Source: Apostichopus japonicus | Lineage: Eukaryota; Echinodermata; Holothuroidea; Aspidochirotida; Stichopodidae | Assembly: GCF_037975245.1 (NCBI RefSeq) | Contig: NC_092577.1 | Coordinates: 34,960,898-35,024,897 of the forward strand | Direction of reading: 5' to 3' | Length of the DNA: 64,000 nt | Shown: positions 12,311-24,639 of the stretch, piece by piece | Layout: each line of letters opens with the position of its first letter | Position numbering within the stretch: position 1 is the stretch's first letter | The notes under the pieces: generated by a model | Seen by the model: the letters and a program-made list of their open reading frames with translations, nothing else | Told to the model about the DNA's origin: nothing | Databases searched by the model: none | Made by a program: the position numbers and the translations under genes

Positions 12311-12640
12311 TTCACCTACCATTCCACATAATACCACAGGACCCTCCCATACTAAACAATAGAACCCTGCTTTCAAGTGTTAACAAACAATCTTTCTATT
12401 GACAAAAAAAATTCTCAAAAATCTCTTTTTCAAGAAGAACTCTTCGATATCACATATTTTTCCTTTGTTTCATGATTATGGGATTGCTTGCATGGGTAGA
12501 TTAAAACTGTACAGTAGCTGCATAACAAGTAACTAAATCCTCTTCATTTCAAGTCAGGTCAGTTTGCATTCAACAAACCTCTGACTATATCACAAAAATA
12601 CCATATATCTAAAGTAAACACATGTATACTTTGCTTGAAT

Positions 12641-12712
12641 TTGTTCTACTGCTTTCTGAATTCAAACTTATGAAATCATTAGTTTGAATTCAGAAAGCAG
12701 TACTTAGAACAA
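12641..12712 (+). other. Near-perfect 72-nt stem-loop
   Basis: Perfect 22-base inverted arms (12647-12668 against 12681-12702, TACTGCTTTCTGAATTCAAA...) enclose a 12-nt loop. A further six paired bases (TTGTTC/GAACAA) lie beyond a 4-nt bulge. Size and shape resemble a microRNA precursor. A short foldback transposon remnant is equally possible. Confidence 0.7.
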
Positions 12713-12866
12713 TTCCACTGCTGGGGAACCGGGGGGGGGGGGGGGAGTTAACAGTTATCCTAAAGCCTGCTCCACAACACACACTACCCATCTAGTCAAG
12801 ATCTTGACTGTTGTACATTGAAAATCTTGGCTCGTCGGGCAGTGTGCCAGTGCTTAAGACTTATAT

Positions 12867-13215
12867 CAAGGGCGTAGGAACCGGGGGGGCTGGGGGGCGC
12901 CAGCCCCCCAGTGAGAAATATGGGGGGACGGAAGTACCATTCCGCCCCCCGCTCCGCAAGTCAGAAAACCCCTTGTTCATTTCCAAATGAGAAAAAAATC
13001 TCATTTGGAGCACCAAATTGCATCTAAGGCCAGGTGAAAATGCAAAATTCTTTACAAAATGGAGTGGGTGTTGAAGTGTGCTATATTGCACCAAATTGCA
13101 TCTGAGGCCACCTGGAAATGCAAAAAAAATCCAACGGGGAGGGGGGCACCCCCTCCCCCAGGCCGGCCATCAGTCTTCAGTCCCCCCCACTCAAAAGTAC
13201 CTTCCTACGCCACTG
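12867..13215 (+). mobile_element. hAT-type MITE family B (349 bp)
   Basis: Inverted termini CAAGGGCGTAGGAA and TTCCTACGCCACTG are flanked by a perfect 8-bp duplication ACTTATAT (12859-12866 and 13216-13223). The interior holds two related copies of a CACCAAATTGCATCT-containing block. The target-site length and termini fit the hAT superfamily. There is no transposase frame. Confidence 0.88.
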
Positions 13216-13223
13216 ACTTATAT

Positions 13224-16010
13224 GACTGGTCAAGAAAACGAGTGTTTAGGTGTGTCGGATTTAGACAGGAATACTGAAAATGGTAGCGTTTCCCAGTCAG
13301 TAGTATGCAGTCCATGGCTTTAGTAAAACCACCCATTCTTAATTTTAAGGTCCGAAAGTATTTTGCATTTGATCCAAATGGGCAAACGTTGTTGAACTGA
13401 TCAATTTATGTACAGTATATAAGTATGAAAATTTTATGAAAATCTAGAAATTATCACATTATAGATAAACCATATGCACATTCAAAAAGCTGTCAAAAAT
13501 GCTCAAATGTGTAAATTATGCAAGGTTTTGAACATTTTATAACCCTGTTTAGTGGTACATAAACAATTGAATCTACTGGGAATTCGCAAACTAAATGAGT
13601 TTCTATGAAGACCAGCCAAGTGTTATGAACATTACAACATTGCTATTGCTATATATGACTTTTGAAATAAATATTTTGTCTAACTTGAAATGGTAAATTA
13701 TAAACCTACCTGCATGTGTTTCATTTTGCACATGTCAGAAAGTTATGGATCCCTACAGCAAAACTTCCACACGTAGCATTAAAAAATATAGGTCCTATAT
13801 TTTGCCAAATTTGCTTACAGGACCAAATTGCTTACAGGTTAGCAATGGCGTACATGCAAGTCCCAGACGCCCCCTCAGCTGCTTGCTTTCACTTGTAAAT
13901 TTGAATTCTCATCAACTTTTCACTTACATCTGAGAAGCATTTATCCATCCCTACCCCAGGCATACTGTAATATTAACCGATTACACTGATTTTAATTGAA
14001 TAAAGTGTAGTAAATATTCTAATTCAGTCACCAACACTCCTTCAATTGCTCTTACTTTTAACAGTAAATCAATTCTTAATAAATAAATAAATATTAATTA
14101 ATAAATGATTGGGAAAGTAACAGTTTGGATCTGACAGATACAGTGTTAGAGAGATGCAAACTTCCAGTAGTTATAATGTATGAACTTAAAGTCTCCAAGA
14201 CTTCAATTTTTGTCCGGTGGCCAGCTACTGTAGCCTGAACGGTAAAATAAATTCTTACCTACTCTTCACTTTGCAGACAAGCAGTTATGAATCTCTAAAG
14301 CACAATTTCTAGTAGTAATGTATAGACTAAATCTACAGGACTCCTTCTGCTGTTCCTTTCTTGAACGGTAAAATAAAGTCTGATTTGCATTGAGTTATGA
14401 CTGACATCTCTTGATGAACTTAAACAGATTTAGGCCTAGCGCCAGGGTGTATGTGTACTATAGTCCTAGAAACTTCCTCGGTTTATCTTAACACGATTGA
14501 ATGGACAATTACAGTATAAATATGGCTAATTTCATTTTCATTTCCGACCCAACCGTTCTTCTTCTGTCCAACAGTCAAGTACATTACTAAAAAGAGTTTG
14601 CTTGAAATAAATATTATATGAGAGTATACACAAGCATAGAAGGTTTAAAGGGAAACACAATCTTTTCCCCAAATATTCTAAACAGAGATATACTGTACTA
14701 CTGTATATACACGTACAACAAGATCATTATCACCGTGACTACGGACATATCACCGTGACTACGGACATTAATGGTCAAGACAGGTCAAACCTAAATTTGC
14801 CATTCAGTGCCATATCATTTGCGTGACCCAGGTCTCTCAATGACATCAACCTTTCCCAGCTGAATTTTGCCAGCGACTAATTTGCTGATATATATGTGAG
14901 CCGACATCTAAGTATTTTAAGAATAATGTACATCGGCACAGTTTTAAGACAGTCAAGACCCAAATACAGAGGACCTTTAACAAAAAGAATTAGGTGGGAT
15001 TGTACGTGTGTAGTTATGACGGGTATTAGAATCTGAGTCAAGTCTAATAAATAAATAGTGGAGATCTTAAGTCCACCTTTTACAGCAGCTTTGTTTGTCT
15101 TCAATGAATACAAAGGCATAAATGCAAACTACACTGTAATAGTAGGTGGACTCAAAAGGTTCATGTAACTACGGCAATATCACCACATAGCAACAACAAT
15201 TAGTCGATTCAAAATAGACTAAACTATTAATGCTTTTTGAGTGTTTGTTTTGTTTTACATACAGCGCCATTTTCTCTGACCATAATTGTACTTAACTTTA
15301 AATGTCAGAAATGCATTGAACCCAAATATGCTAGGATTTCCAAAAATGGTCACTGAATTGGTGACAATTATAGACCAATTCTGTCTTGAATGTTTGTGAA
15401 TAAGTTTTTTTCTCAAGTTCACCCTGAGGTTTTGTAGTCCATATAGTATATAGGAAACCTTCAAGTGTACTACTGTAGATCTACTAATCCACGACCTCAA
15501 CAATCTTTACCCAATGGTAATGTTAAGTTTTAACAGAAGCCAGTGGTTTCTAGGAAGGGCATGAGAGGAACAAATTATTTAGATAGAACCTACAGTATAA
15601 CCCCATCCCCCCAGCCCCCACACCCAGTTCCTCATTTCATACACATTGATATCACAAGCCTCCTTGTGGAGCTCATAAGTCCTGGAATTAAAAAAAAAGC
15701 AACAAGAGCCCAATGGGCGCTATGGTTGCTTGCTTAGTGGAATAATAAAGTGTTGTATGTCATCACCCAATATCATTAATATTTATGAACCAGCAACATG
15801 TACCAGCAATTAACCACTTAGCATCCTCCCAACCCCACCCTCCAAAGGATCACACCCACAAAAGGATCACACCCACAAATTCCAGAATAATGCAAGCAAA
15901 CAAGAATTTCAGGAGTTCCATAACAGGTATGACAACATTAATACTCTATTTTTTTATGGACATTCCCTGCATGTTATAAAGCATATATGCCTATACCCAT
16001 GGAGGTAAAA
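13224..16010. other. Non-coding AT-rich region
   Basis: No supported exon. A short perfect tandem (TATCACCGTGACTACGGACA, twice at about 14729-14768) and repeated ACGGTAAAATAAA blocks (14240 and 14366) were noticed. Nothing else is recognised. Confidence 0.5.
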
Positions 16011-16014
16011 ACAG

Positions 16015-16555
16015 TTTTTACCTCCATGCTATACCATACCATGCAAGAAGTAACAGGGCACAATGCTGTAGGTATCCATGATATAATTATCAATGTACCA
16101 GACCAGGGAGGTGTTATGGAACAACTCCTTGGCCAGGCATGCCTAGTGTACTATGCAGTAGACACATGGCACAATGCTGTAGGTACAGTATCCATGCTGT
16201 AATATTAATGTGACAGAACAACTCCATGGTCAGACCAGTGAGTTGTTATGGACATGCCTACTGTACCATGCAGTAGATACATGGTACAATGCTGTAGGTA
16301 CTATATCCATGCTGTAATATTAATGTGACAGAACAACTCCCTGGTCAGACCAGGGAGTTGTTATGGACATGACTACTGTACCATGCAGTAGATACATGGT
16401 ACAATGCTGTAGGTACTATATCCATGCTGTAATATTAATGTGACAGAACAACTCCCTGGTCAGACCAGGGAGTTGTTATGGACATGACTACTATACCATG
16501 CAGTAAAAACAGGGTACAATGCTGTATACAGTAGGTATCAATGTTGAAATATTAA
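16015..16555 (+). repeat. 115-bp tandem repeat with internal palindrome
   Basis: About four to five units with 115-bp spacing where regular. Each unit contains ACAATGCTGTAGGTA, TCCATGCTGTAATATTAATG and a hairpin. In two units the hairpin is perfect: arms AACAACTCCCTGGTC and GACCAGGGAGTTGTT separated by one base (16332-16362 and 16447-16477). Earlier units (16090-16250) carry diverged versions. Confidence 0.9.
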
Positions 16556-18200
16556 TGTGCCAACTGATTATTTAATTTATGGCTATCAGACTAATTTTGG
16601 ACAAAAAAATAAATTGAAAGACTGCCTTATTAATATTGATTCACCATATAACCAGGGACAGGGCTCAGGTAATGGCTCCCTCGGTAACGGCTCCCTAGGT
16701 AACAGCTAACGACCTTTAGTATACTAAATCACTTTGAAAGGCAATTAGGTTCGTTGAAGAATAAAGGAATGTATTAACCAAAATATTCATGCCAAAAATT
16801 AAAGTGGCCGAGAATTGCTTGAAATGTTTGTAATTTTGTGAGACATTGTAAATGTCATTTTTAGAACATCTATCAAAATGTTGGTGTCTTTATAGTTCAA
16901 CATCTGAAGAAAATTGAGGAATTTAGGGAGGAGTTTGTGGGTTTAGGTGTCCCAGGTTATCCATTTTGAGCTTTTCTTCTCTGTGTACTCGTGCTGGAAT
17001 TTGAATTTGTTCTAAAAAAAATTCACAATTAAACAGAAGCAAAAATAACAATCAATCATGGTCCCCGACACAGCATGAAAATAAATTTGCTGTTAAAAAT
17101 TTTTGGTTGAGAGGTGATGGGAGGGGATGGGAGGAGGGGCATAGGAGGGGTCCTTGATAGACTGTTTGTGATCATCTTGCATCCATTTCACACTACTACT
17201 TTCAGGTACTATGTAGATAAGTGTCTTACAGGATGTAAGGAATAGTTAATGTTCTGTCACTGTTCTTTCACTTATATGAGAAAAATAAAAATTCAAAAAC
17301 ACGTTTAAAAAAATATAGGTTACCTTTTAAATCCAGCGCCAACAACCATATTTAATCGATGGATGGTGCACTGGTCGTAAATGTCTTTGCTATATAATCC
17401 TGTCAATTAGGTCAAGTGACATCTCCAAATTTTAAAATCTGTTTAAATTAATCCAGCATTAACAAGATACTCTATAGAGTATACCAACGGCTCATATCTA
17501 GGACAATGCGTAGAGACATGTATAATATCCAATCCTTTAGTAAAAGGCCAGCTGTGTGTACGTACAGGTAGTAGTGTCCAATATCTATCATCCATTAAGA
17601 AGACACGCAATCATTGCAAATTAATAATACGCAGTACTCAGAACTCAAATCCACTTTCAAGAATTTTGTATTCCATCAGTTCTTTAAAGGAATATATGCA
17701 CTGTATACTTTACATGGAATCCATCGCTGCAAGTTTGTAAAATATCTGTAAGACTTGTGGTCTCACAACCTCAAACCATAAAGTCAGTCAGTAATATAGA
17801 GGCATAGATGCAGCAGCTAGGTCTGTTTTACCTCCATGGTCTAACTCAGTATGCATTGATCATTATCACAGATTTTCACACACTGTAGTACCTACCACTG
17901 GCTACCAAACCTTTATATAAATTCTGCCTGCTATATCCAAACTCCTAAATTCCTTTATAACACTGTCAATAACACTGATAATCACTGGTTTGGCAAGCAA
18001 AACTGAAAGGCAAACTTGTTTTTCAACATTTGAAGCTTGAGTGATATTGAAAAGAAAACCTTTGAAAACTATTGGTTGTTGCAAAATGCAGATTACGTGT
18101 TACATGCAAGTTGATAATTACCAAATCGAGACAGATGAAATATATTGAACCCACTGCACAGATTAGTCAGACTGGAATCTCCTATGTCCTTCAAGGAGAT
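16556..18200. other. Non-coding AT-rich region
   Basis: No supported exon, RNA gene or repeat family recognised. A short GGTAACGGCTCCCT-type duplication occurs at about 16670-16705. Confidence 0.45.
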
Positions 18201-18212
18201 CAAATGACTGAA

Positions 18213-18650
18213 GGGGTTGGTAAAGGTGTTGGGGAATGGGTAGGGAAGGGGTAAAGGCGGTGGGGAATGGGGAGGGAAGGGGTTAGTTTCGTAAAGTCGG
18301 TGGGGAACGGGGAGGGAAGGGGGTAAGTTTGTGAAGGTGGTGGGGGATGGGGAAAAAAGGGGTTAGTTTGGTAAAAGTGGTGGGGAATGGGGAAGGAATG
18401 GGTTAGTTTGGTAAAGGTGGTGGGGAATGGGGAGGGAAGGGTTGAGTCTGGTTAAGGCGGTGGGGCATGGGGAGGGATGGGATAAGTTTGGTAAAGGCGG
18501 TGGGGGAATGGGTAGGGAAGGGTTAAGTTTGGTAAAGGTGGTGGGGGAATGGGTAGGGAAGGGTTAAGTTTGGTAAAGGTGGTGGGGGAATGGGTAGGGA
18601 AGGGTTAAGTTTGGTAAAGGTGGTGGGGAATGGGGAGGGAAGGGGTAGAC
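18213..18650 (+). repeat. G-rich minisatellite, about 41-bp unit
   Basis: About ten units built on GTTTGGTAAAGGTGGTGGGG followed by AATGGGGAGGGAAGGGTTA, most regular at 18525-18640. The plus strand has repeated G-runs, so G-quadruplex formation is plausible. Confidence 0.93.
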
Positions 18651-19386
18651 AAAATGTATGTTTTAAATCTTGTTTGGATTTGTGTCTCTTGGCTTTGGAG
18701 GGAGGGTAGATATGAGGTGGGTGGGTTGGGTGGGGGAGGATGAGGAGGGGAGGGATCAATTCCATGTGGCACAAATTTGCACACTTAAATCATCCATAAT
18801 GTTAAAGTTATCTCTCAGTTTGGTCTATGAGTCAGAGCTATTGTATGTCAAACCTGCGTATCACAAACACACACTTCCTTGTTATAGTGCTACACTGATA
18901 TAATTTGGAGTGATTTAATTTCAAGTAAATCTAAAAGAACTCCTGATTTGCCAAGGCCTTGTCTGGTGGCAAATCTCAACCAATCTGAATCCCTGTAACA
19001 TTTTCTAAAGATAACTTCTCTATCTCTCCAAATCGGTTTCAAGGAAATCGATAGTCACTATCAAAGGGGAGGAACAACGCTGTTGAAATCAGCACTAGGG
19101 AAATAGGTCACCGCAAGCACAGTTCACTCAGTGTGCAAATTGAATATTGATAGTCTGCTTAAAAAGATAACATGAGTCTTTCCCTTTAATCTCCGATGTC
19201 TGATTAAAAGTCGTTGAATGTAAGAAGAGTTAGATAATTGGAAAGATTACTCATTAAAAAAATCATTATCTGTTTCAAGCTAAGCAAACAATTAAATATA
19301 GCCTTCGGTAGTGAAACGGCAAGTAGTTGAAGCTGTTTCTCTTGATTCAGCTCCTTGTTGCACAGGAAATAATATCTATCACTTAA
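18651..19386. other. Non-coding region
   Basis: No supported exon or repeat family recognised. Confidence 0.4.
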
Positions 19387-19750
19387 AGGCATAGAAGACT
19401 CGCCCCAAACCGCGTGCCGCGCTCTGAAAAAGTTAACTTTCCGTTGCTTGCAAGTGAAGTTTTCTGCTTGTCGCTACAAAATGCAGACAGTAATGAAATG
19501 TGATACCTTGTTATCTTTAGCTGGAACTGAGATGTCCATCGATCGCTGTATCGTTTGTATACTGTGCTGTGGGTATTGACCGCAGCTGTATGTACTGACT
19601 GTACACTAGTGTCTAATTACCGACGGTAGCAAGCTGTGTGTGCATTTTCTGGGATCGATGGTGGTGTCTAGCACTTCTGTTACACCTCATGCAAAACTAG
19701 GTCAGATTACCGGCATGAGACGTTTCTTTGTGCGCGAGTCTTCACACACT
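19387..19750 (+). mobile_element. TTAA-flanked MITE (piggyBac-like), copy 1
   Basis: Inverted inner termini GAAGACTCGC (19394-19403) and GCGAGTCTTC (19734-19743). TTAA lies exactly seven bases outside each (19383-19386 and 19751-19754), so the element probably runs 19387-19750. A second copy, inverted, lies at 52846-53203. TTAA targets are characteristic of piggyBac-type elements. The superfamily call is inference because no transposase is present. Confidence 0.7.
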
Positions 19751-19754
19751 TTAA

Positions 19755-21996
19755 AACCACTGATGATGGTTGCGTTTCTGTCTCCTTGATATGCAGAGTT
19801 AGAGAATTAAACTGTATTCCGTTGACAATACAACTGGGGAATGAGAAACTCCCCCATGATTGGCTTCAGTAACTAATATAATTAATCATCCCCAAACACA
19901 ATGGATCTTTGTCTGATGTTCCTTTGTGTTTTAATGTATAGCATTGCACCCTTATCATTGCATTGGTGAAACCATTGTGTAAAAACCTTTACACACTAAA
20001 ACCTGTACTTTAATAATGTAAAGTTTCCTGAATGCAACAAAACTGTTCCCACAGATAGTTTCCACTTAATTTGAAACAGGAGAGGGAAATGAAAGACTTG
20101 AAGGGGAAGCAAAATATTTTCAAAAAAAAATTAATTTGAGATACTATATTTACCAAGTCTTTCAGGACAACAAACTGCCTAGTATATATCTGAATATCAT
20201 CAATATTTCCATCAGATAAGTGCTCAGAATGTAAGTTTGTATGAGTAATGCGAAGGGTTAGGGAGGTGGAGGGTCGGGAAAGTTTTGTTTGAAAGGGATA
20301 AAGAACCTTTTTTTTAAAAACTTATTTAAGCAGTCCAATCTTCAACAGGTCTTTTTTTCATTTACTCCCATCTGAGAAATTTCCCAAATTAGGTAGGAAC
20401 AAGTTCACTGCATGGGTAGACAGATGGAAGCACATGCATTAATATGCATAGTGATCAGTACAATTCATAGATTAAAATTTGATTGAATCATAATCTAAAT
20501 CTGCAGTTCGATCCTCAGCTGACAAACACTAAGTTACTCATCCGCACTACTAGCAAGAGTTGACTAATGCTAACAACAGACTGTATGTTATACTAACTGT
20601 GTGACCTACGGTTATGCATCTTCAAGTTATTTTAAATCTTTGTAAAATGTGAATATTTATGAATTTTATCACCTGGAGGTGGTGATGTGATGAACCTGGC
20701 AAGCTACTTTCTATGTATAACAGTGCAGTAGCTAGTAACACACACTTTAGAGGCCTTAATTGTTGAGGAAGATCCTGTTAGAATCGAAGTGTCAATTCCT
20801 CTAACTTCTAAATAATTCTTGTTTTATACTTACACATGTAGGCCTTTTGCAGTAGATACCATACGTAGTTTGATAACTATTTTTTCTCTCTGTTTGAATT
20901 CCTGTAACTGCCAGTTCTATAAGCCAGGGTCCCCCAAGCCAAGTTTACACACATCAAGAGACAAATTACTACAGAGTTGCATTTTGTAGTAACCACATGG
21001 TAATCATCACCACGTATTTAACTGCTGTTATGACCCCCAGACGCTGTGGGGGTGTATGTCAATCACAAAGGATATCGAGTTATAACAGTACACTCTGGTA
21101 ATGTCATTGCCTGATTGATTTCAAGGTCATCAGGTAAATTGACTGGTCAATACCCAGAGGGTCTAAGGTGTCATTTAATCTTGAAAAATCAAGGCTTAAA
21201 GCAGCTTTTTAATCCTCTTTACTTTTCCTCTTGTTTTCAAAATTGATGTTGATAAATTTTCAGATGAATGTCTTATGTTCAATACCTAACTCCTATAACA
21301 AGGGTAAGTAGTTTGTTCATAAACTCGACTAGCAAAATTTCATCTTAAATGGAACGATTTTTAAAGTCCCCCAAAATTTTCAAGTCGGTATGGATTCACA
21401 CTAATATTAAAATGTGTCTGTGTGTGGTGATCTGTTGTTGAATTAATCATATTGATTTAATTAATCACACTCACTATCAGCTGGACTTGGCTGAAAATTG
21501 TGGAGCATGCCAAACTTCTATAAATTGATCGTAATAAATAATATGCGGAAGGGTTCATGAAAATCTTCGGCAAAAGCAAACAAACTGCTTTAATTCTTGT
21601 TATGCAAATAAGCTGTTTTTGCAAACAGTAGAACTGACAGATCTCTGACATTTACCATTTGTGTCTTTATTGCTACAAGGGAAACTAGAATGCAATGCAC
21701 TTTAAAATGAGTTGGGGGGAGAGGCCAAGCTGTGGAGTTTTATGGTAAGTGCCTTCCTTGGTGGGTGCAAATGGTGTGTGTGATGGTTGGTACATTAATG
21801 GGATGAAATGGTGGATTTGATGGTGGATGCAATAATGGGTGCAATGATGGGTTCAATGGTGGGTGCAATGATGGTTGTGATATGTTTACATTAGATCATG
21901 AGCATGGTGTTCAACTCTGCAGTTGGTGCTAAATTTGTAAAGTAAACGTGGATCAAACGTGAATCAAACGCTGGAAGTGGAACCCTGCAACAGAGT
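19755..21996. other. Non-coding AT-rich region
   Basis: No supported exon. A weak TGGGTGCAATGATGG-type short repeat lies at about 21760-21880. Otherwise unremarkable. Confidence 0.45.
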
Positions 21997-22002
21997 ATGA
22001 TG

Positions 22003-22200
22003 GAGGGAGGATCAGACCCAGTAAGGGTCAGAGGATCAGACCCAGCTAGGCCGGTCAGAGGATCAGACCCAGTAAGGGTCAGAGGATCAGACCCAGCTAG
22101 GGTCAGAGGATCAGACCCAGCTAGGGTCAGAGGATCAGACCCAGCTAGGGTCAGAGGATCAGACCCAGCTAGGGCCAGAGGATCAGACCCAGCTAGGGCC
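22003..22200 (+). repeat. 24-bp minisatellite (GGATCAGACCCAGC...)
   Basis: About eight copies of a unit reading GGATCAGACCCAG then (C/T)(T/A)AGGGTCAGA. One early unit has an internal GCCGGTCAGA variant. Because 24 is a multiple of three it is open as SDPARVRG repeats, but there is no splice or family evidence for coding. Confidence 0.93.
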
Positions 22201-22863
22201 CAGTGCTAATTAAATTTCTTATGTACACCACTCGGGGCTGACCCAGGATCAACCGTGACCTTCAACTTCCATTGTCGGGTACTTTAACTCAATAGTACTA
22301 TCTAAAGGCATTACTAGCAGCGCTGCACATCACAGAGGTTCAAGTTTAGTGTCTTTTCATTGTATAAAGAATCCCAACTTCCCAATCGCTGATTGTGAGC
22401 AAAGGGTCTGATACAGAGTGCATGTTCCAATGTAAAAGTGGGGGAATTCAAAATCAATTTAATGTTTGTAGCTGCACTGCTAGCGCAGGGTCTGGTCCCT
22501 TACATGAATGTGGCCATAAATGCTACCAAGATTAGTTTCAGGCCTCAAATTTACTTTTATCAGGGAACTCCCTGGTTTGACTATGCAGTGTTCATTTTAA
22601 TTACCAATAAGACACCATTAATAAGTACTTAAGGAGGCAAATATGTTAGATAGTTAATTTACAAATGACTGGTGCTTCCAAATGATTATTTCTATTCTTT
22701 TACTCAAGCGAGGTCAACTATAGATCTCCCCAAAACAGAATACTGCACATAATGATAACTTCTGTATATAACCTGTCTGCAAGATTGACCGGGCTAGCTG
22801 CCTATGTTTGTGGACACTGGATGAACATGTGATCTCCTAATCAGAATTTTTGCGGCCCCTTAT
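22201..22863. other. Non-coding region
   Basis: No supported exon or known repeat recognised. Confidence 0.4.
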
Positions 22864-23243
22864 CAGTGGCGGAGCATCCATACAGTCAGGGGGGGCGGAT
22901 GCCCCCCTGACGGACTCAAATGGACTGCTGGCGCCCTTTTCAGCTCTTTACCACTTTTTACTTGTTCGCGATTATTGACTTTTTCATTGCGCTCTCATCT
23001 ACCTAATGACATTTGTCACATTTTGTTGGTGTAACTTGGCGATGACACCTATTTATTCTTCGTTTATCTGCAAATTAGCCAGGCCCGGAAAGGGTCATTT
23101 CCGGCGATCTAGGGAGTACCTTTACTTAAAAAATTCTGTACGCTCCGCGCCAACCTGTGGCGGTGCTCTGCTTAGATAGTGTCGAAAGCGCCCCTACAGA
23201 CCATTCTCGACCCCCCTGACTAATACCCCTAGCTCTGCCACTG
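22864..23243 (-). mobile_element. hAT-type MITE family A, copy 2 (380 bp)
   Basis: Inverted copy of the 9537-9914 element, with termini CAGTGGCGGAGC and GCTCTGCCACTG. The flanking 8-mers (CCCCTTAT and CTATCCTC) do not match, so the target duplication has decayed or been rearranged. Confidence 0.88.
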
Positions 23244-23335
23244 CTATCCTCCCAACTTGTCAAGCACTTGCTGCATTCCTCTTGCTACCAATACCCCAGA
23301 CTTTTACAGCAGAGCAACAAATTAGTATCCTATAA

Positions 23336-23366
23336 CCAGGGAGTTGTTCCATAACAACTCCCTGCT
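23336..23366 (+). repeat. Palindrome related to the 16-kb satellite
   Basis: ACCAGGGAGTTGTT and AACAACTCCCTG arms separated by CCAT-like bases. It uses the same arm sequence as the 115-bp satellite hairpins but in the opposite arm order, and it stands alone here. Confidence 0.75.
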
Positions 23367-23494
23367 ATAACTAAACATGGTCTGAGCAAGTACTATTTTA
23401 GCAGTTAGTCTTCTTTTTTTTTATGAGATGCACATATTGAGGGCACTTGGACGGTTGCAAGGTACACTTTACATGTTGTGGAAAACAACAATAT

Positions 23495-24385
23495 ATTGCT
23501 TGAAAGTTCAATGACCAGATATCTATGGGTGAAGTTTAACACCATCAAATTTATAACATGTTATACATTTATATACTTTCTTACATATTATCTGAGTTGT
23601 CAATGGAAGGGTTATTATCTTGTTCGAAGAGTTTGAGCTGATGAAGGTCATTGCAATACACTGGCCCCAAAAAAGGTGGGCCATAAAAATAAATTTGCTT
23701 AAAATTTCAAATGACCCAGATATCTACCAGTAAAATCTAAAACCAACAAATTTATAATCTGTTATCAATTTATAATTTCTTACAAATAATCTGAGATGCT
23801 AACCAAAGTCATGAGGGTCATTATCTTGTCAGGAGAGTTGAGCTGATAAAGGTCAGTAATACAACGTCCCAAAAGGTGGACCACTGCAAAATGTTTGCTT
23901 AAATTTCAATGACCCAGACATCTACCGGTGGAATCTAAAACCAACAAATTTATAACATGTTAAAAATACTTTCTTGCATATATATGATAAAAGGTATAAA
24001 GGTCAGTAATCAAATGGTCCCAGAAGGTGGACCACTACAATATTATAACATGTTATAAATATATATATACCTTCTTACATGTATATTATCTGAGATGCCA
24101 ATTGATGGAAGTGACAAGGGTCATTATCTTGTCATTGAAGAGTGTGAGCTGATAAAGGTCAGTAATACTACAGTGGCCATAACAATTTGTTTGCTTAAAA
24201 TTTCAATGACCCAGATATTTACCTGGGTGAAATCTAAAACCGACAAATTTATAAGATGTTATAAACTTATAATTTCTTTTCAAATTATATAAGATATAAA
24301 TGGAATTAATGGGGGCTTTTATCTTGTGGATGGGTATGAGGTCAACACTAGCTGATAAAGGTCAACAATACACTAGTCCCCAAAA
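23495..24385 (+). repeat. About 200-bp tandem repeat, four to five units
   Basis: Successive units begin near 23495, 23695, 23895 and 24190, each with a TTTGCTTAAAATTTCAATGACC-like opening. A shortened unit lies between 23950 and 24190. Conserved blocks are CAAATTTATAACATGTTAT, TTATCTGAGATG, ATTATCTTGTC and GAGCTGATAAAGGTCA. No coding content. Confidence 0.88.
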
Positions 24386-24480
24386 ATAGCCAGAAAGTCA
24401 CTGAACTGATCACCATTCCTGCTCTGCCTTTCTAAAACAACCTTAATAATGATGCAGCATTAATAACACTCAATCTTTGC

Positions 24481-24632
24481 AACCAAAAAAAATAGATTTC
24501 TTTGATGCAGGATTAGAAAGGCCTGGTTTACTGTACAGTACAGATCCTGCACTCTCAACCAAAAAAAATAGATTTCTTTGATGCAGGATTAGAAAGGCCT
24601 GGTTTACTGTACAGTACAGATCCTGCACTCTC
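24481..24632 (+). repeat. Near-perfect 76-bp tandem duplication
   Basis: Two essentially identical copies (24481-24556 and 24557-24632) containing ATAGATTTCTTTGATGCAGG and CCTGGTTTACTGTACAGTAC. The high identity implies recent duplication. Confidence 0.95.
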
Positions 24633-24639
24633 AATTGTT

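Larger units (their letters stand above)
11481..12866. other. Non-coding region with SINE head and long hairpin
   Basis: No supported exon. It contains the tRNA-like segment near 12240-12300 and the hairpin at 12641-12712, listed separately, plus a poly-G run at about 12731-12746. Confidence 0.5.

Noticed and set aside
21997-22209. SDPARVRG repeat peptide
   Set aside because: 24-bp minisatellite with no splice signals or family match.
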